The notes: a model not told the origin generated them from the letters alone. DNA of 9,293 bases from an uncultured Planctomycetaceae bacterium (GCA_903927685.1 CAIYOB010000248.1:1-9293); one strand, 5' to 3'. Shown: positions 1 to 6,672, counted from the first letter of the stretch. Translations and numbers: made by a program.

Positions 1-710
1 GAATACAACTCGAACAGATGATCCGTCTCCGGGACCTTCGGTTCCTCCATCGGCCGCGAGTCGGTGACGATCCGCATGACCTTCTTGCGCATCGACTTGG
101 GGTCCTCAAAGATCTCGATCGTGTTGTTGTAGCTCTTGGACATCTTCTCGCCGTCCGTGCCGGGCACGCGGGCGGCGCTCTCCAAGACCTTGGCCTTGGG
201 CAAGACAAACACCTCGCCGAAGCTGTGGTTGAAGCTTCCGGCCAGATCGCGGCAGACCTCGATGTGCTGGACCTGGTCCTCACCGACCGGCACCAGGTGC
301 GAGTCGTAGGCGAGGATGTCCGCCGCCATGAGCACCGGATAGGTGAACAAGCCGGCATCGGCGGTCAGACCTTTCGCCTTTTTCTCCTTGAACGCATGGC
401 ACCGTTCCAGCAACCCCAGCGGCGTGCCCGTCATCAGCAGCCAGGTCAGCTCGGACACCTCGGGGATATCCGATTGGACGAACAGGGTCGCCCGATTGGG
501 ATCCAGCCCCAGGGCCAACAGGTCGAGCGCGGCTTCGAGCGTGTTTTGCCACAACGTGTCGCGGTCTCGAACGGTGGTCAGGGCGTGCAGGTTCGCGATG
601 AAGTAGTACGCTTCGTTCTCGTGCTGGAGATCGATGTACTGGCGAATCGCGCCAAAATAGTTGCCCCAGTGAAAGCGGCCGGTGGGTTGAATTCCAGAAA
701 GTACTCGCAT
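1..710 (-). CDS. trpS: Tryptophanyl-tRNA synthetase, 3' end of gene cut off
   Basis: Cytoplasmic class I aminoacyl-tRNA synthetase that charges tRNA-Trp with tryptophan using ATP. The 236 residues visible start at ATG 710 and run off the window's left edge, so about the last 90-100 residues of a usual ~330-residue enzyme are missing. The N-terminus [20 protein letters not shown] carries the TGxxHxGNY form of the HIGH motif (H14-N17). DILAYD (131-136) and PVGEDQVQH (141-149) are family motifs of the active-site region, and EKMSKSYNN places KMSKS at residues 189-193. No Shine-Dalgarno sequence is evident before the ATG, but the protein begins exactly where family members begin. It lies 55 bp downstream of pyrD on the same strand, so co-transcription is likely. 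The identity is secure from the motifs; only the C-terminus is unseen. Confidence 0.97.
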   Translation of the reverse strand, partial: MRVLSGIQPTGRFHWGNYFGAIRQYIDLQHENEAYYFIANLHALTTVRDRDTLWQNTLEAALDLLALGLDPNRATLFVQSDIPEVSELTWLLMTGTPLGLLERCHAFKEKKAKGLTADAGLFTYPVLMAADILAYDSHLVPVGEDQVQHIEVCRDLAGSFNHSFGEVFVLPKAKVLESAARVPGTDGEKMSKSYNNTIEIFEDPKSMRKKVMRIVTDSRPMEEPKVPETDHLFELY

Positions 711-734
711 GGTGGTTTCTGCAACGAAGGCAAG

Positions 735-750
735 GGGCGGGGGGCCGCCC
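735..750 (-). other. Short GC hairpin between pyrD and trpS
   Basis: A perfect 6-bp stem (GGGCGG 735-740, CCGCCC 745-750) with a 4-nt loop lies in the 55-bp gap between the pyrD stop and the trpS start. No T-run follows it on the minus strand, so it is not a convincing intrinsic terminator. It could slow or partly attenuate transcription into trpS, or be chance in GC-rich DNA. Confidence 0.25.
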
Positions 751-765
751 GGTTCTGGGACAGGG

Positions 766-1734
766 TCAGCGCCCGGTGGCGCAGGCGGCCGCAGGCGTCT
801 TGGGCGTCGGCGGATCCGTCTGCAAGGTGCCGACCAACTCGGACACCGCCGCCACCCCGGCCTCGGCCAGGGCGTTGGGCAGGGCATCCAGTAGTTTCAT
901 CGTGACGGTGGGATCGTAGTAATTGGCGGTGCCGATCTGGACGGCGCTGGCCCCGGCGACCAGGAACTCGAGCACGTCGTCCAGCGTGGCGATGCCGCCG
1001 ATGCCCACCAAGGGAATCCGGACGGCTCGGGCGACTTGATACACGCACCGCAACGCGATCGGCTTGATGGCCGGGCCGCTCAACCCGCCCACCACATTGC
1101 CCAGGATCGGCCGGCGACGCCGCCAGTCGATCGCCATCCCCAGCACCGTGTTGATCAGGCTGACCGCATCCGCCCCGCCGTCCGCCGCGCCGGCCGCAAT
1201 GTCGGCAATCCGCGTGACATTGGGCGTCAACTTTGCCAGGATGGGCAAGCCGCAGGCATTGCGAACTCCCGCCACCAAACGCCGGCACGCATCGGCATCG
1301 GTGCCGAAGTCGACGCCGCCCGAAACGTTCGGGCACGAGACGTTCAATTCCAACGCGGCAATCCCCGGCTCGCGGTCCAGTTGCGCTGCCAGCTGGACGA
1401 ATTCGTCGTGCGTGCGGCCGGCAATGCTGACAATGATGGGCGCTCCCACCGTACGCAGATACGGCAGGTGATGGGCGATGAACGCATCGATGCCGTCATT
1501 ATCCAGGCCGATGGAATTGAGCATCCCGCCGGTGGTTTCCACGGTCCGCCACGGCGGATTCCCGGGACGCGGCTGCTGAGTGACGGTCTTGGGGATGATT
1601 CCGCCCAGCCGGCCCAGGGTCACCAAGTGCTCCATTTCACGCGCATACCCGAACGTGCCCGAGGCGACCAGGATCGGGTTGGGCAGCTGGAGTCTTCCCA
1701 GCTGAACGGCAAGTGAAGCGGGGCGGAGGTTCAT
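766..1734 (-). CDS. pyrD: Dihydroorotate dehydrogenase, class 1B catalytic subunit
   Basis: FMN enzyme that oxidises dihydroorotate to orotate, the fourth step of pyrimidine synthesis, in the cytoplasm. The 322-residue protein is a full TIM barrel: SGTFGYA (25-31), NSIGLDNDG (73-81), [11 protein letters not shown] (130-140) with the class 1 catalytic Cys134, AKLTPNV (167-173), [12 protein letters not shown] (192-203), [10 protein letters not shown] (216-225) and the phosphate-binding GIGGI/GTANY region (244-272). The Cys base and the SLINTxxGMAID motif mark class 1B, which normally pairs with the FAD/Fe-S electron-transfer subunit PyrK; no pyrK is in this window. ATG 1734 is chosen because family homology begins there; an in-frame extension to 2157 reads through non-coding repeat DNA. 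No Shine-Dalgarno is seen. A proline/alanine-rich tail of about 17 residues after TLQ makes it slightly longer than usual (~305). Confidence 0.95.
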   Translation of the reverse strand: MNLRPASLAVQLGRLQLPNPILVASGTFGYAREMEHLVTLGRLGGIIPKTVTQQPRPGNPPWRTVETTGGMLNSIGLDNDGIDAFIAHHLPYLRTVGAPIIVSIAGRTHDEFVQLAAQLDREPGIAALELNVSCPNVSGGVDFGTDADACRRLVAGVRNACGLPILAKLTPNVTRIADIAAGAADGGADAVSLINTVLGMAIDWRRRRPILGNVVGGLSGPAIKPIALRCVYQVARAVRIPLVGIGGIATLDDVLEFLVAGASAVQIGTANYYDPTVTMKLLDALPNALAEAGVAAVSELVGTLQTDPPTPKTPAAACATGR

Positions 1735-1969
1735 GGTTCGTCTGGCGTTGCAGCCACGAGTCGTATCACAAGGATGCCAATGACAGACGACAATGTAGCG
1801 GGAACTCGCGCGGTGGGCAATGTCATGGGGCGGACTCCGCGTCGGAGCGTAGCTCCCTGTATGGACGTATCGCCGGCGATAAAACCGAAGGGGATCTGGC
1901 TTTCGCGAGAACAGCGAGAGTCCTCGGCGTTCCCGTTTCAGAAGCCCAGTTCCTCGTTTTCTCGAACTG
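1735..1969. other. Non-coding spacer upstream of pyrD with small hairpins
   Basis: No convincing gene. The open frames here run through repeat DNA and lack family features. Two overlapping hairpins share one strand: CTCCG-CGT-CGGAG (1835-1847) and GGAGC-GTA-GCTCC (1844-1856), so only one can form at a time. Another hairpin pairs CCAGTTC (1946-1952) with GAACTGG (1964-1970) and abuts repeat copy 1. The pyrD promoter should lie here, but I find no pair of -35/-10 boxes good enough to call. Confidence 0.5.
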
Positions 1970-2080
1970 GTCAGGCCGGGGTCGAGTACCGCGAGCCCCC
2001 GGAATCCCGGCGGACTGTGGGCTCGCTGCACTCGACCACAGCCACCCGTGCAATCCCGACTCCTTAACCTCGTGCCATTC
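1970..2080. repeat. Intergenic palindromic repeat, copy 1
   Basis: Arms of 29 nt (1970-1998 and 2019-2047) enclose a 20-nt loop. The inner 19 nt of the arms pair 17 of 19; the right arm carries the family core, read on the minus strand as GGTCGAGTGCAGCGAGCCC. Twenty nt beyond the right arm, cctcgtgccattc (2068-2080) is identical to the right outer flank of copy 3 at 4453-4465. The matching outer flank is absent on the left side, so this copy looks truncated or diverged there. It lies between the SGNH gene's end and the pyrD start, both on the minus strand. The shadow frames it creates are not genes. Confidence 0.85.
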
Positions 2081-2148
2081 GTCCTTGCCGCCGTCGGACA
2101 ACACCTCGGCTTGGGACGCGAGGCGTTGCTCGACGAAATGTCTGGTTG

Positions 2149-2174
2149 AAGCGGCACTTCGGCGCCTGCCGCTT
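2149..2174 (-). terminator. Hairpin overlapping the SGNH gene stop codon
   Basis: A perfect 8-bp inverted repeat (aagcggca 2149-2156, tgccgctt 2167-2174) with a 10-nt loop overlaps the TAA of the SGNH gene (2173-2175). On the minus strand the stem starts inside the stop codon and is followed by TCAACC, so there is no T-run. It may end transcription, protect the 3' end, or both. It is terminator-like rather than a textbook intrinsic terminator. Confidence 0.4.
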
Positions 2175-3195
2175 ACCGCTGCGCCCAATAGTCAAACACC
2201 AGGACTTTGTCCACGTGCGGCCCGACCAGCTTGACGAATTCCTGGTGGGCCGGATGGGGCAGGTAGGCGGCTCGACCGGCTTCGTCGCGGAAGGTGACCA
2301 TAAAGCCGTGCGTCAAGCCCTCGGACTTGCCCTCGACGCTGACGTCCGTGCCGCACTCGAAATCGACAATCGTGTCGATCTTGCCGGGCAGCGCGGCAAA
2401 GGCGTCCACGATCGCCTTGGTCTGCTCGGCCGTGGTCCCGTCCTTGAACTTGAAGATCACCAGGTGCCGCAGCAGTTTAGCCTCGGCCGGCTGGGCGACG
2501 CCCAGTGCCGCCAGAACGCAATCCGCGACGAAGCGATTACCGGCGTCGTTCAGATGGACGCCGTCGGTGGTCAGGACGCCCTTTTCCTGATTGTCCGCGT
2601 TCAGCGTCTTGAGTTGGGTCAAGAAGTTCTGCCGCAGGTCCAGCAGGCAGACGCCCGTCTGTTCGGCGACCTTGCGGCTGACCGCCGAGTACTCGTCCAG
2701 CATCTTGTCGAACTGGTTCGAGCCGTCGGTCTTCTCGCCGATGACGCTGGGCGTGCACAGGACGACGCGGGCCGCTGCGTCCTGGCAGCGTTTGATGAGG
2801 TCGATCAAGCCCGTTTCGAAATCCTCCTTGGTCGTGCCGGCGTTACGGTTCCAGTGCCAGACATCGTTGATCCCGATATAGATCACGACCACGGTCGGCT
2901 TTTTGTCCAGCACGTCGCGCTGCAGCCGTTTCTGGCAATCCGGTACCTTGTTGCCGCTGATCCCGGCTCCGACGACCTCAATGCCCAGGGCCGCCTGCTG
3001 CTGTGCGATCGCTTGGCCCACCAGCGTCACGTAACCCTTCTCGCGGACGCCGCCCGCGGTGATGGAATCGCCCAGGAACACGATCCGATCGCCTTGTTTC
3101 AGTTCCAGGCCGGCCGCGGGGGCGGTCGTCGGCGCCGTTCCCAACCAGGCGGCCGCCAGCAAGATCCATACCGTCAGGGTGCCAAGTCGTCTCAT
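2173..3195 (-). CDS. Secreted SGNH/GDSL hydrolase with C-terminal Dabb domain
   Basis: Predicted exported esterase/lipase-type hydrolase of 340 residues. Residues 1-28 look like a Sec signal peptide (MRR, hydrophobic core, APAAG). The SGNH fold follows: block I FLGDSITAGG with nucleophile Ser44, block II Gly around GAGISGNKVPD (76-86), block III GIND (108-111) with Asn110, and block V TDGVHLN with Asp211 and His214, so the catalytic set is complete. Residues ~240-337 (LLRHLVIFKFKDGTT ... HPAHQEFVKLVGPHVDKVLVFDYW) match the stress-responsive A/B barrel (Dabb) family, usually a small dimeric protein. ATG 3195 has GAGGAG (3205-3210) 9 nt upstream and opens a clear signal peptide; an in-frame extension to 3414 reads through repeat DNA. 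The substrate is unknown: carbohydrate acetyl groups or lipids are both possible. It is transcribed alone, divergently from 3558-4244. Confidence 0.92.
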   Translation of the reverse strand: MRRLGTLTVWILLAAAWLGTAPTTAPAAGLELKQGDRIVFLGDSITAGGVREKGYVTLVGQAIAQQQAALGIEVVGAGISGNKVPDCQKRLQRDVLDKKPTVVVIYIGINDVWHWNRNAGTTKEDFETGLIDLIKRCQDAAARVVLCTPSVIGEKTDGSNQFDKMLDEYSAVSRKVAEQTGVCLLDLRQNFLTQLKTLNADNQEKGVLTTDGVHLNDAGNRFVADCVLAALGVAQPAEAKLLRHLVIFKFKDGTTAEQTKAIVDAFAALPGKIDTIVDFECGTDVSVEGKSEGLTHGFMVTFRDEAGRAAYLPHPAHQEFVKLVGPHVDKVLVFDYWAQR

Positions 3196-3204
3196 CGTTG
3201 TCAG

Positions 3205-3210
3205 CTCCTC
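3205..3210 (-). promoter_or_regulatory. Ribosome binding site of the SGNH-Dabb gene
   Basis: GAGGAG on the minus strand with a 9-nt spacer to ATG 3195. It decides the start in favour of 3195 over the long in-frame extension upstream. Confidence 0.75.
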
Positions 3211-3237
3211 AAATGAAGTGCAGGTCGCAGTGTGGGA

Positions 3238-3267
3238 ATCACAGCGGGAAAGCTTCGCAAATGGCAA
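3238..3267 (-). promoter_or_regulatory. Candidate sigma70-type promoter of the SGNH-Dabb gene
   Basis: On the minus strand, TTGCCA (3262-3267, five of six to TTGACA) is followed after 18 nt by TGTGAT (3238-3243, four of six to TATAAT). Transcription would start near 3231, giving a leader of about 35 nt that contains the GAGGAG ribosome site. Chance matches of this quality occur, so this is a candidate only. Confidence 0.3.
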
Positions 3268-3287
3268 CCGCTCCGGCAAGAGGGGCC

Positions 3288-3329
3288 GAGGTGCGGAGCC
3301 GAGGTGCGGGCTGAGGTGCGGGATGAGGG
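3288..3329. repeat. Short tandem repeat, unit GAGGTGCGG plus 3-4 nt
   Basis: GAGGTGCGG begins at 3288, 3301 and 3313, with a degenerate fourth unit (GAGGGA) at 3325, so the period is 12-13 bp. The array lies between the candidate SGNH promoter and the left arm of repeat copy 2. It could be a set of regulator sites upstream of that promoter or a slippage-expanded flank of the palindromic element. Confidence 0.6.
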
Positions 3330-3339
3330 ATCGAGACTG

Positions 3340-3416
3340 GGGTGGCTGGGGGCGAGTGCAGCGAGCCCCTAGTGTCTTGGGATCTGGGGGCTCGCTGCTC
3401 TCGACCCCAGCCACGC
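3340..3416. repeat. Intergenic palindromic repeat, copy 2
   Basis: Arms 3340-3368 and 3388-3416 (29 nt each, 26 of 29 paired) enclose a 19-nt loop. The left arm contains GAGTGCAGCGAGCCC, as in copies 1 and 3. The loop is poorly conserved, but its last bases (GATCTGG) suggest the same orientation as copy 3. It sits between two divergent genes, so this copy cannot be a shared terminator. Short tandem repeats lie on both sides (3288-3329 and 3436-3465). Confidence 0.85.
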
Positions 3417-3435
3417 TGGCCTTGGCCTCTGGCGA

Positions 3436-3465
3436 ACCGGGTGCCAGTTCACCGGGTGCCAGTTC
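3436..3465. repeat. Perfect 15-bp tandem duplication
   Basis: ACCGGGTGCCAGTTC occurs at 3436-3450 and again at 3451-3465 without change. The unit resembles the outer flank of copies 1 and 3 (acctcgtgccattc: 12 of 14 with a one-base gap) and begins at the equivalent distance of about 20 nt beyond the palindrome's right arm. It is therefore probably the outer end of copy 2, duplicated. Confidence 0.75.
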
Positions 3466-3470
3466 GCCGA

Positions 3471-3499
3471 TTGACGCCGTCGGGCGAGCAACCTACGAT
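3471..3499 (+). promoter_or_regulatory. Candidate sigma70-type promoter of the 3558 gene
   Basis: TTGACG (3471-3476, five of six) and TACGAT (3494-3499, four of six) are separated by exactly 17 nt. Transcription would start near 3506, giving a leader of about 50 nt to the GTG at 3558. This is the best-spaced promoter-like pair that I see in the window. Confidence 0.4.
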
Positions 3500-3557
3500 G
3501 CGCTGCCTGAGCATGACGGTCCTGCTCGACAGAGACGCCTCCCAACGCTGAATACCC

Positions 3558-4244
3558 GTGCGACGTGTGCTCCGAATTGCCCTCTGGTCCAGCATCGCCG
3601 GCCTGCTGGTGTTGGCCGGGGCCGCCCTGATCCTGTACCGCGGCACTCAGCAAGTGCCCGAGTTCTATCAACAGGCGATGCGTTCCCAGGGCTCGCCCGA
3701 CCAGCAGGTGCAATTGGGAGACGATCTGGAACGAGCGGCGCTCGCGCTGCACAACGCGGCGCTCAAGCCGGGCCAGTGGCAAGCCGAATTCACCGCTCCG
3801 CAGATCAACGGGTGGTTGGCCGCGATCTTGCCGCGGAACCATCCGGGAACGCTGCCTGCGGAAGTCCGCGACCCGCGAGTCAAGCTGGACGCCTCGTCGC
3901 TACAGCTCGCCTGGCGGTTGGACAGCGAACGGTTCCACGCGGTGATCTCGGTTCAGACCGACCTGTACCTGACCGACCAGCCGAATCAGATCGCGATCCG
4001 CCTGCACGCGGTGCGTGCCGGCTGGGTGCCGGTGCCGTTGACGCCGATTCTGGAGGAGGCATCCGAGGCAGCTCGCCGCGCCGGGGTGGACCTGTCTTGG
4101 AGCCAACGCGACGGCGATCCCGTCGCCTTGCTGCGCGTGCCATCCCGGCATCCGGAGTATCCCGACCGAGAACTGCACGTGGACTCGCTGCAACTGGGCG
4201 AGGGCAAAGTGACCGTCGCCGGTCACACCGAACGCCGAAGGTAA
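3558..4244 (+). CDS. Single-pass membrane-anchored protein of unknown function
   Basis: A 228-residue protein with a short basic N-terminus (MRRVLR) and one hydrophobic segment at residues ~7-27, so it is likely anchored in the inner membrane with the remainder outside the cytoplasm. The segment after the anchor, QQVPEFYQQA (31-40), and the later EFTAPQINGWLAAILPRNHP recall a family I know from planctomycetes without an assigned function; I cannot name a domain. No cysteine lipobox or catalytic motif is visible. The start is GTG 3558, because a stop codon lies in frame at 3549-3551; a second GTG at 3567 is the only other nearby choice. There is no Shine-Dalgarno, but a promoter-like pair lies about 60 bp upstream. 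It is monocistronic: divergent from the SGNH gene and convergent with the kinase. Confidence 0.85.
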   Translation: MRRVLRIALWSSIAGLLVLAGAALILYRGTQQVPEFYQQAMRSQGSPDQQVQLGDDLERAALALHNAALKPGQWQAEFTAPQINGWLAAILPRNHPGTLPAEVRDPRVKLDASSLQLAWRLDSERFHAVISVQTDLYLTDQPNQIAIRLHAVRAGWVPVPLTPILEEASEAARRAGVDLSWSQRDGDPVALLRVPSRHPEYPDRELHVDSLQLGEGKVTVAGHTERRR

Positions 4245-4271
4245 CGCACGCGACGCAAGTCTTTGCGGCGG

Positions 4272-4301
4272 AATCCCCTCCTCTATCGGAAGTAGGGGAT
4301 T
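4272..4301 (+). terminator. Terminator-like hairpin after the 3558-4244 gene
   Basis: AATCCCCT (4272-4279) and AGGGGATT (4294-4301) form a perfect 8-bp stem with a 14-nt loop that may pair a little further (CT with AG). It starts 27 nt after the stop codon. The downstream T-run is short (TTTC, partly within the stem). It is a plausible terminator for the plus-strand gene and could also act on minus-strand read-through. Confidence 0.45.
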
Positions 4302-4320
4302 TCGAACGAGGGTGTGACCG

Positions 4321-4465
4321 GAATGGTGCGAGGGAAACGACTCATGGTTGCCGGGGTGGCTGTGGTCGAGTGCAGCGAGCCCATCGTCCGCGGCGATTCC
4401 GGGGGCTCGCTGCACTCGACCCCGGCCACCCTTCCCGTGCTTCTTCTCTTGACCTCGTGCCATTC
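4321..4465. repeat. Intergenic palindromic repeat, copy 3 (nested, most complete)
   Basis: The inner arms 4354-4382 and 4403-4431 pair 27 of 29, and the inner 19 nt (GGTCGAGTGCAGCGAGCCC) pair perfectly; the loop is 20 nt. Outside these, GAATGGTGCGAGG (4321-4333) and the complement of 4453-4465 (GAATGGCACGAGG) form an outer inverted repeat, 11 of 13, each 20-21 nt from the inner arm. The element is thus about 145 bp, a palindrome within a palindrome. It fills most of the convergent spacer between the 3558 gene and the histidine kinase and carries no gene. Confidence 0.9.
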
Positions 4466-4491
4466 GGGCGTGGCCGGGTGGGGGCATCCGC

Positions 4492-6672
4492 TCACACGGC
4501 CTGTTCCAGCACCGCCTGGATGGTTTCCAGCAGGCGTTTGGCGTGAATCGGCTTCGAAACATACTCATCCATGCCCGCCTCGAGGCAGCGCTGGCGGTCG
4601 CCTTTGAGGGCATGGGCGGTCATGGCGATGATCGGGACGTGTCCGCCACGGGTCCGCTCGTGGTCGCGGATCGCTTGCGTCGCCTCGTAGCCGTCCATTT
4701 CGGGCATTTGGATATCCATCAGAATCACATCGAAGGTGTTGGCCTGCCAGATCTCCACCGCTTCGCGACCATGATTCGCGATTGTCACCTGGTGCCCGGC
4801 CTTCTGCAGGACGGCGTTGGCCAGTTTCTGATTCACCGGGCTGTCTTCCACGAGCAGGATGCGCAAGGCCGGATGCGGGCCGGCCACCGCCTCGTCCACC
4901 GCCTGGCGCTCAGCCCGGTTGTCCTCCGTCGTGGCGACGCTCAGCGTGCGGAGCATCTCGTCGAGCAATTCGGATTGCTTGACCGGCTTCAGCAAGTACG
5001 ACGCGATCTGCAAGGCGGCACAGCGGGCCAAGTCGTCGGCGTTGTCGCCCGAGGTCAACATCATCAAGACCGTCTCCCGCAACTCCGCGGACTGCCGAAT
5101 CTGTTGGGCGAGCATGAAGCCATCGACCTCGGGCATGTGGGCGTCGGTCACAACCAGCCGATAGGGCTCACCCGCACGATGCGCGTGGTGCAGCAGCCCC
5201 AACGCCTGGTGGGCATCGGCTGCCAGGTCCGGCTTGACGCCCCAGCTGCGCAGGACCTCGTCCAGGATGCGGCGGTTGGTGGCATTGTCGTCCACAATCA
5301 GAATGCGGGTGTCGCGAATGGTCGCCGGCCGCGCTGCCGGCCGGGGAAGCTCGCTTTCGGCGGCCCGGCCGAAGCGGGCGGTGAAGTGGAACGTACTGCC
5401 GCGGCCCTCTTCACTTTCAACGCAGATTTGTCCGGCCATCATCCCGACCAGTCGCGAACAGATGGCCAGTCCGAGGCCGGTGCCGCCATAGCGGCGTGTG
5501 GTTGAGGCATCGGCCTGTTCGAACAGGCCGAACACGATGTGCTGCTTGTCCTGTGGGATCCCGATGCCCGTGTCGGCGACCGAGAACCGCAGGCGGACCT
5601 CGCCTTCGGCGCACGCCTCGCAACGGACCGTCAGCGCCACCTCGCCGCGTTCCGTGAACTTGATCGCGTTGCCCACCAGGTTGACGATGATCTGCCGCAG
5701 GCGACCGGGGTCCCCGACTACCGCGCGCGGCACCTCGGGGCGGATCTCGCAGATCAGTTCGAGTCCCTTTCGGAAGGCTTGCACGCCGAGCGCCTTCATG
5801 GTGTCTCCCAGGCATTCGTGCAAGTCGAAGGGGCGGCAATCCAGTTGCAGTTTGCCCGCCTCGATCTTGGAAAAGTCCAGGATGTCGTTCAGCAGCGACA
5901 ACAGTGACTCGCTCGCCTGCCGAACCACGTTCAGGTACTCGCGCTGCTGCGGGTTCAAGCCGGTGCCCAGCACCAGCTCGGTCATCCCGATCACCGCGTT
6001 CATCGGCGTGCGGATTTCGTGGCTCATGTTTGCCAGAAACGCACTCTTGGCCCGGTTCGCCTGGTCGCTGCCCGCGCGCGCGGCCTCCAAGTCCCTCCGC
6101 GCGGCGTCTTCACCCAATTTGAAAGCGAGCGTCAAGCTGAACGCGCACAGGATGATGCCGCTGACTGCCGCCCAGTTCAGGACTCGCAGGTCCTCTGGTC
6201 CGATCTCTTGGGAGAACCGGATTCCCCATTGTTCCAGCAGAAGAAAGCCCAGGCACCCCAGGCAACTGAGCCCGGCCCAAACCATCCCCGGCCGGACGCC
6301 GCCGAGGATCAGACCGATGATCGGTACCGCCGACAGCCACCACAGGGACGGTGCGCCGGTCCCGCCGGTGATCATCGCCAAACCGATCAGCACGACGAAA
6401 ATGGAGCCCGCGATCAGCTGTCCTGTCAGACGCACCGACCGGGTGATTCTCAGCGATAACATCGAGCCGAAGATCGCCGCGGCCACCAGCACGATCATCG
6501 CGCACGCACGCGTCGATCCCAGCAGGTAGTAGATCGGGGCAAAGACGGGCGCCCAGACGACCATCGCCAATCCGATCACGATGGCGCGAAAAGCCTGAAG
6601 TTGCGTCTGGGCGTCCGCGCGCAATTCGGGCGGCACGAACCAACGGAGGAACTGTTTTCTTGACATCTGCAT
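4492..6672 (-). CDS. Six-TM hybrid histidine kinase with two receiver domains
   Basis: Inner-membrane sensor kinase of 726 residues. About six hydrophobic segments (roughly 28-50, 55-73, 84-102, 109-126, 129-147, 166-184) form the sensor part, with no large extracytoplasmic domain. A short coil (187-210) leads to HisKA, SHEIRTPMN with phospho-acceptor His218, then HATPase_c with the N box NLVGNAIKF (331-339), DTGIGI (367-372) and GGTGLGLAI (396-404). Receiver 1 (456-577) has D461/D462, D510, T540 and K562; receiver 2 (603-724) has D610, D653, T685 and K707, so both look functional. There is no HPt domain at the end, so a separate phosphotransfer protein is expected. The start could be ATG 6672 or 6666; GGGGAAGG upstream suits either, and a TTG at 6690 is less likely. 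No cognate regulator is adjacent. Confidence 0.93.
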   Translation of the reverse strand: MQMSRKQFLRWFVPPELRADAQTQLQAFRAIVIGLAMVVWAPVFAPIYYLLGSTRACAMIVLVAAAIFGSMLSLRITRSVRLTGQLIAGSIFVVLIGLAMITGGTGAPSLWWLSAVPIIGLILGGVRPGMVWAGLSCLGCLGFLLLEQWGIRFSQEIGPEDLRVLNWAAVSGIILCAFSLTLAFKLGEDAARRDLEAARAGSDQANRAKSAFLANMSHEIRTPMNAVIGMTELVLGTGLNPQQREYLNVVRQASESLLSLLNDILDFSKIEAGKLQLDCRPFDLHECLGDTMKALGVQAFRKGLELICEIRPEVPRAVVGDPGRLRQIIVNLVGNAIKFTERGEVALTVRCEACAEGEVRLRFSVADTGIGIPQDKQHIVFGLFEQADASTTRRYGGTGLGLAICSRLVGMMAGQICVESEEGRGSTFHFTARFGRAAESELPRPAARPATIRDTRILIVDDNATNRRILDEVLRSWGVKPDLAADAHQALGLLHHAHRAGEPYRLVVTDAHMPEVDGFMLAQQIRQSAELRETVLMMLTSGDNADDLARCAALQIASYLLKPVKQSELLDEMLRTLSVATTEDNRAERQAVDEAVAGPHPALRILLVEDSPVNQKLANAVLQKAGHQVTIANHGREAVEIWQANTFDVILMDIQMPEMDGYEATQAIRDHERTRGGHVPIIAMTAHALKGDRQRCLEAGMDEYVSKPIHAKRLLETIQAVLEQAV

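Noticed and set aside
18..905. Long plus-strand open frame opposite trpS and pyrD
   Set aside because: It is antisense to two well-identified genes and shows no family motif; GC-rich coding DNA produces such frames routinely.
1713..2234. Plus-strand frames and the long N-terminal extension of pyrD across 1735-2188
   Set aside because: They read through repeat copy 1 and hairpins, have low-complexity composition and no homology; pyrD starts at 1734.
2146..3216. Plus-strand frame of 356 codons opposite the SGNH gene
   Set aside because: It is a shadow: the minus-strand frame has a signal peptide, a ribosome site and full catalytic motifs.
3342..3551. Small plus-strand frame before the 3558 gene
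   Set aside because: Its first half is the palindromic repeat and it lacks a ribosome site; it resembles other repeat-derived frames at copies 1 and 3.
1970..4465. CRISPR array
   Set aside because: The three repeats are more than 900 bp apart with genes between them, and no cas gene is present.
3059..4546. Plus-strand frame of 495 codons spanning the spacer and the 3558 gene
   Set aside because: It crosses repeat copies 2 and 3 and antisense coding DNA; it has no domain and conflicts with a better frame at 3558-4244.
4543..6529. Two long plus-strand frames opposite the histidine kinase
   Set aside because: They are antisense to strongly conserved kinase and receiver motifs and have no recognisable features.
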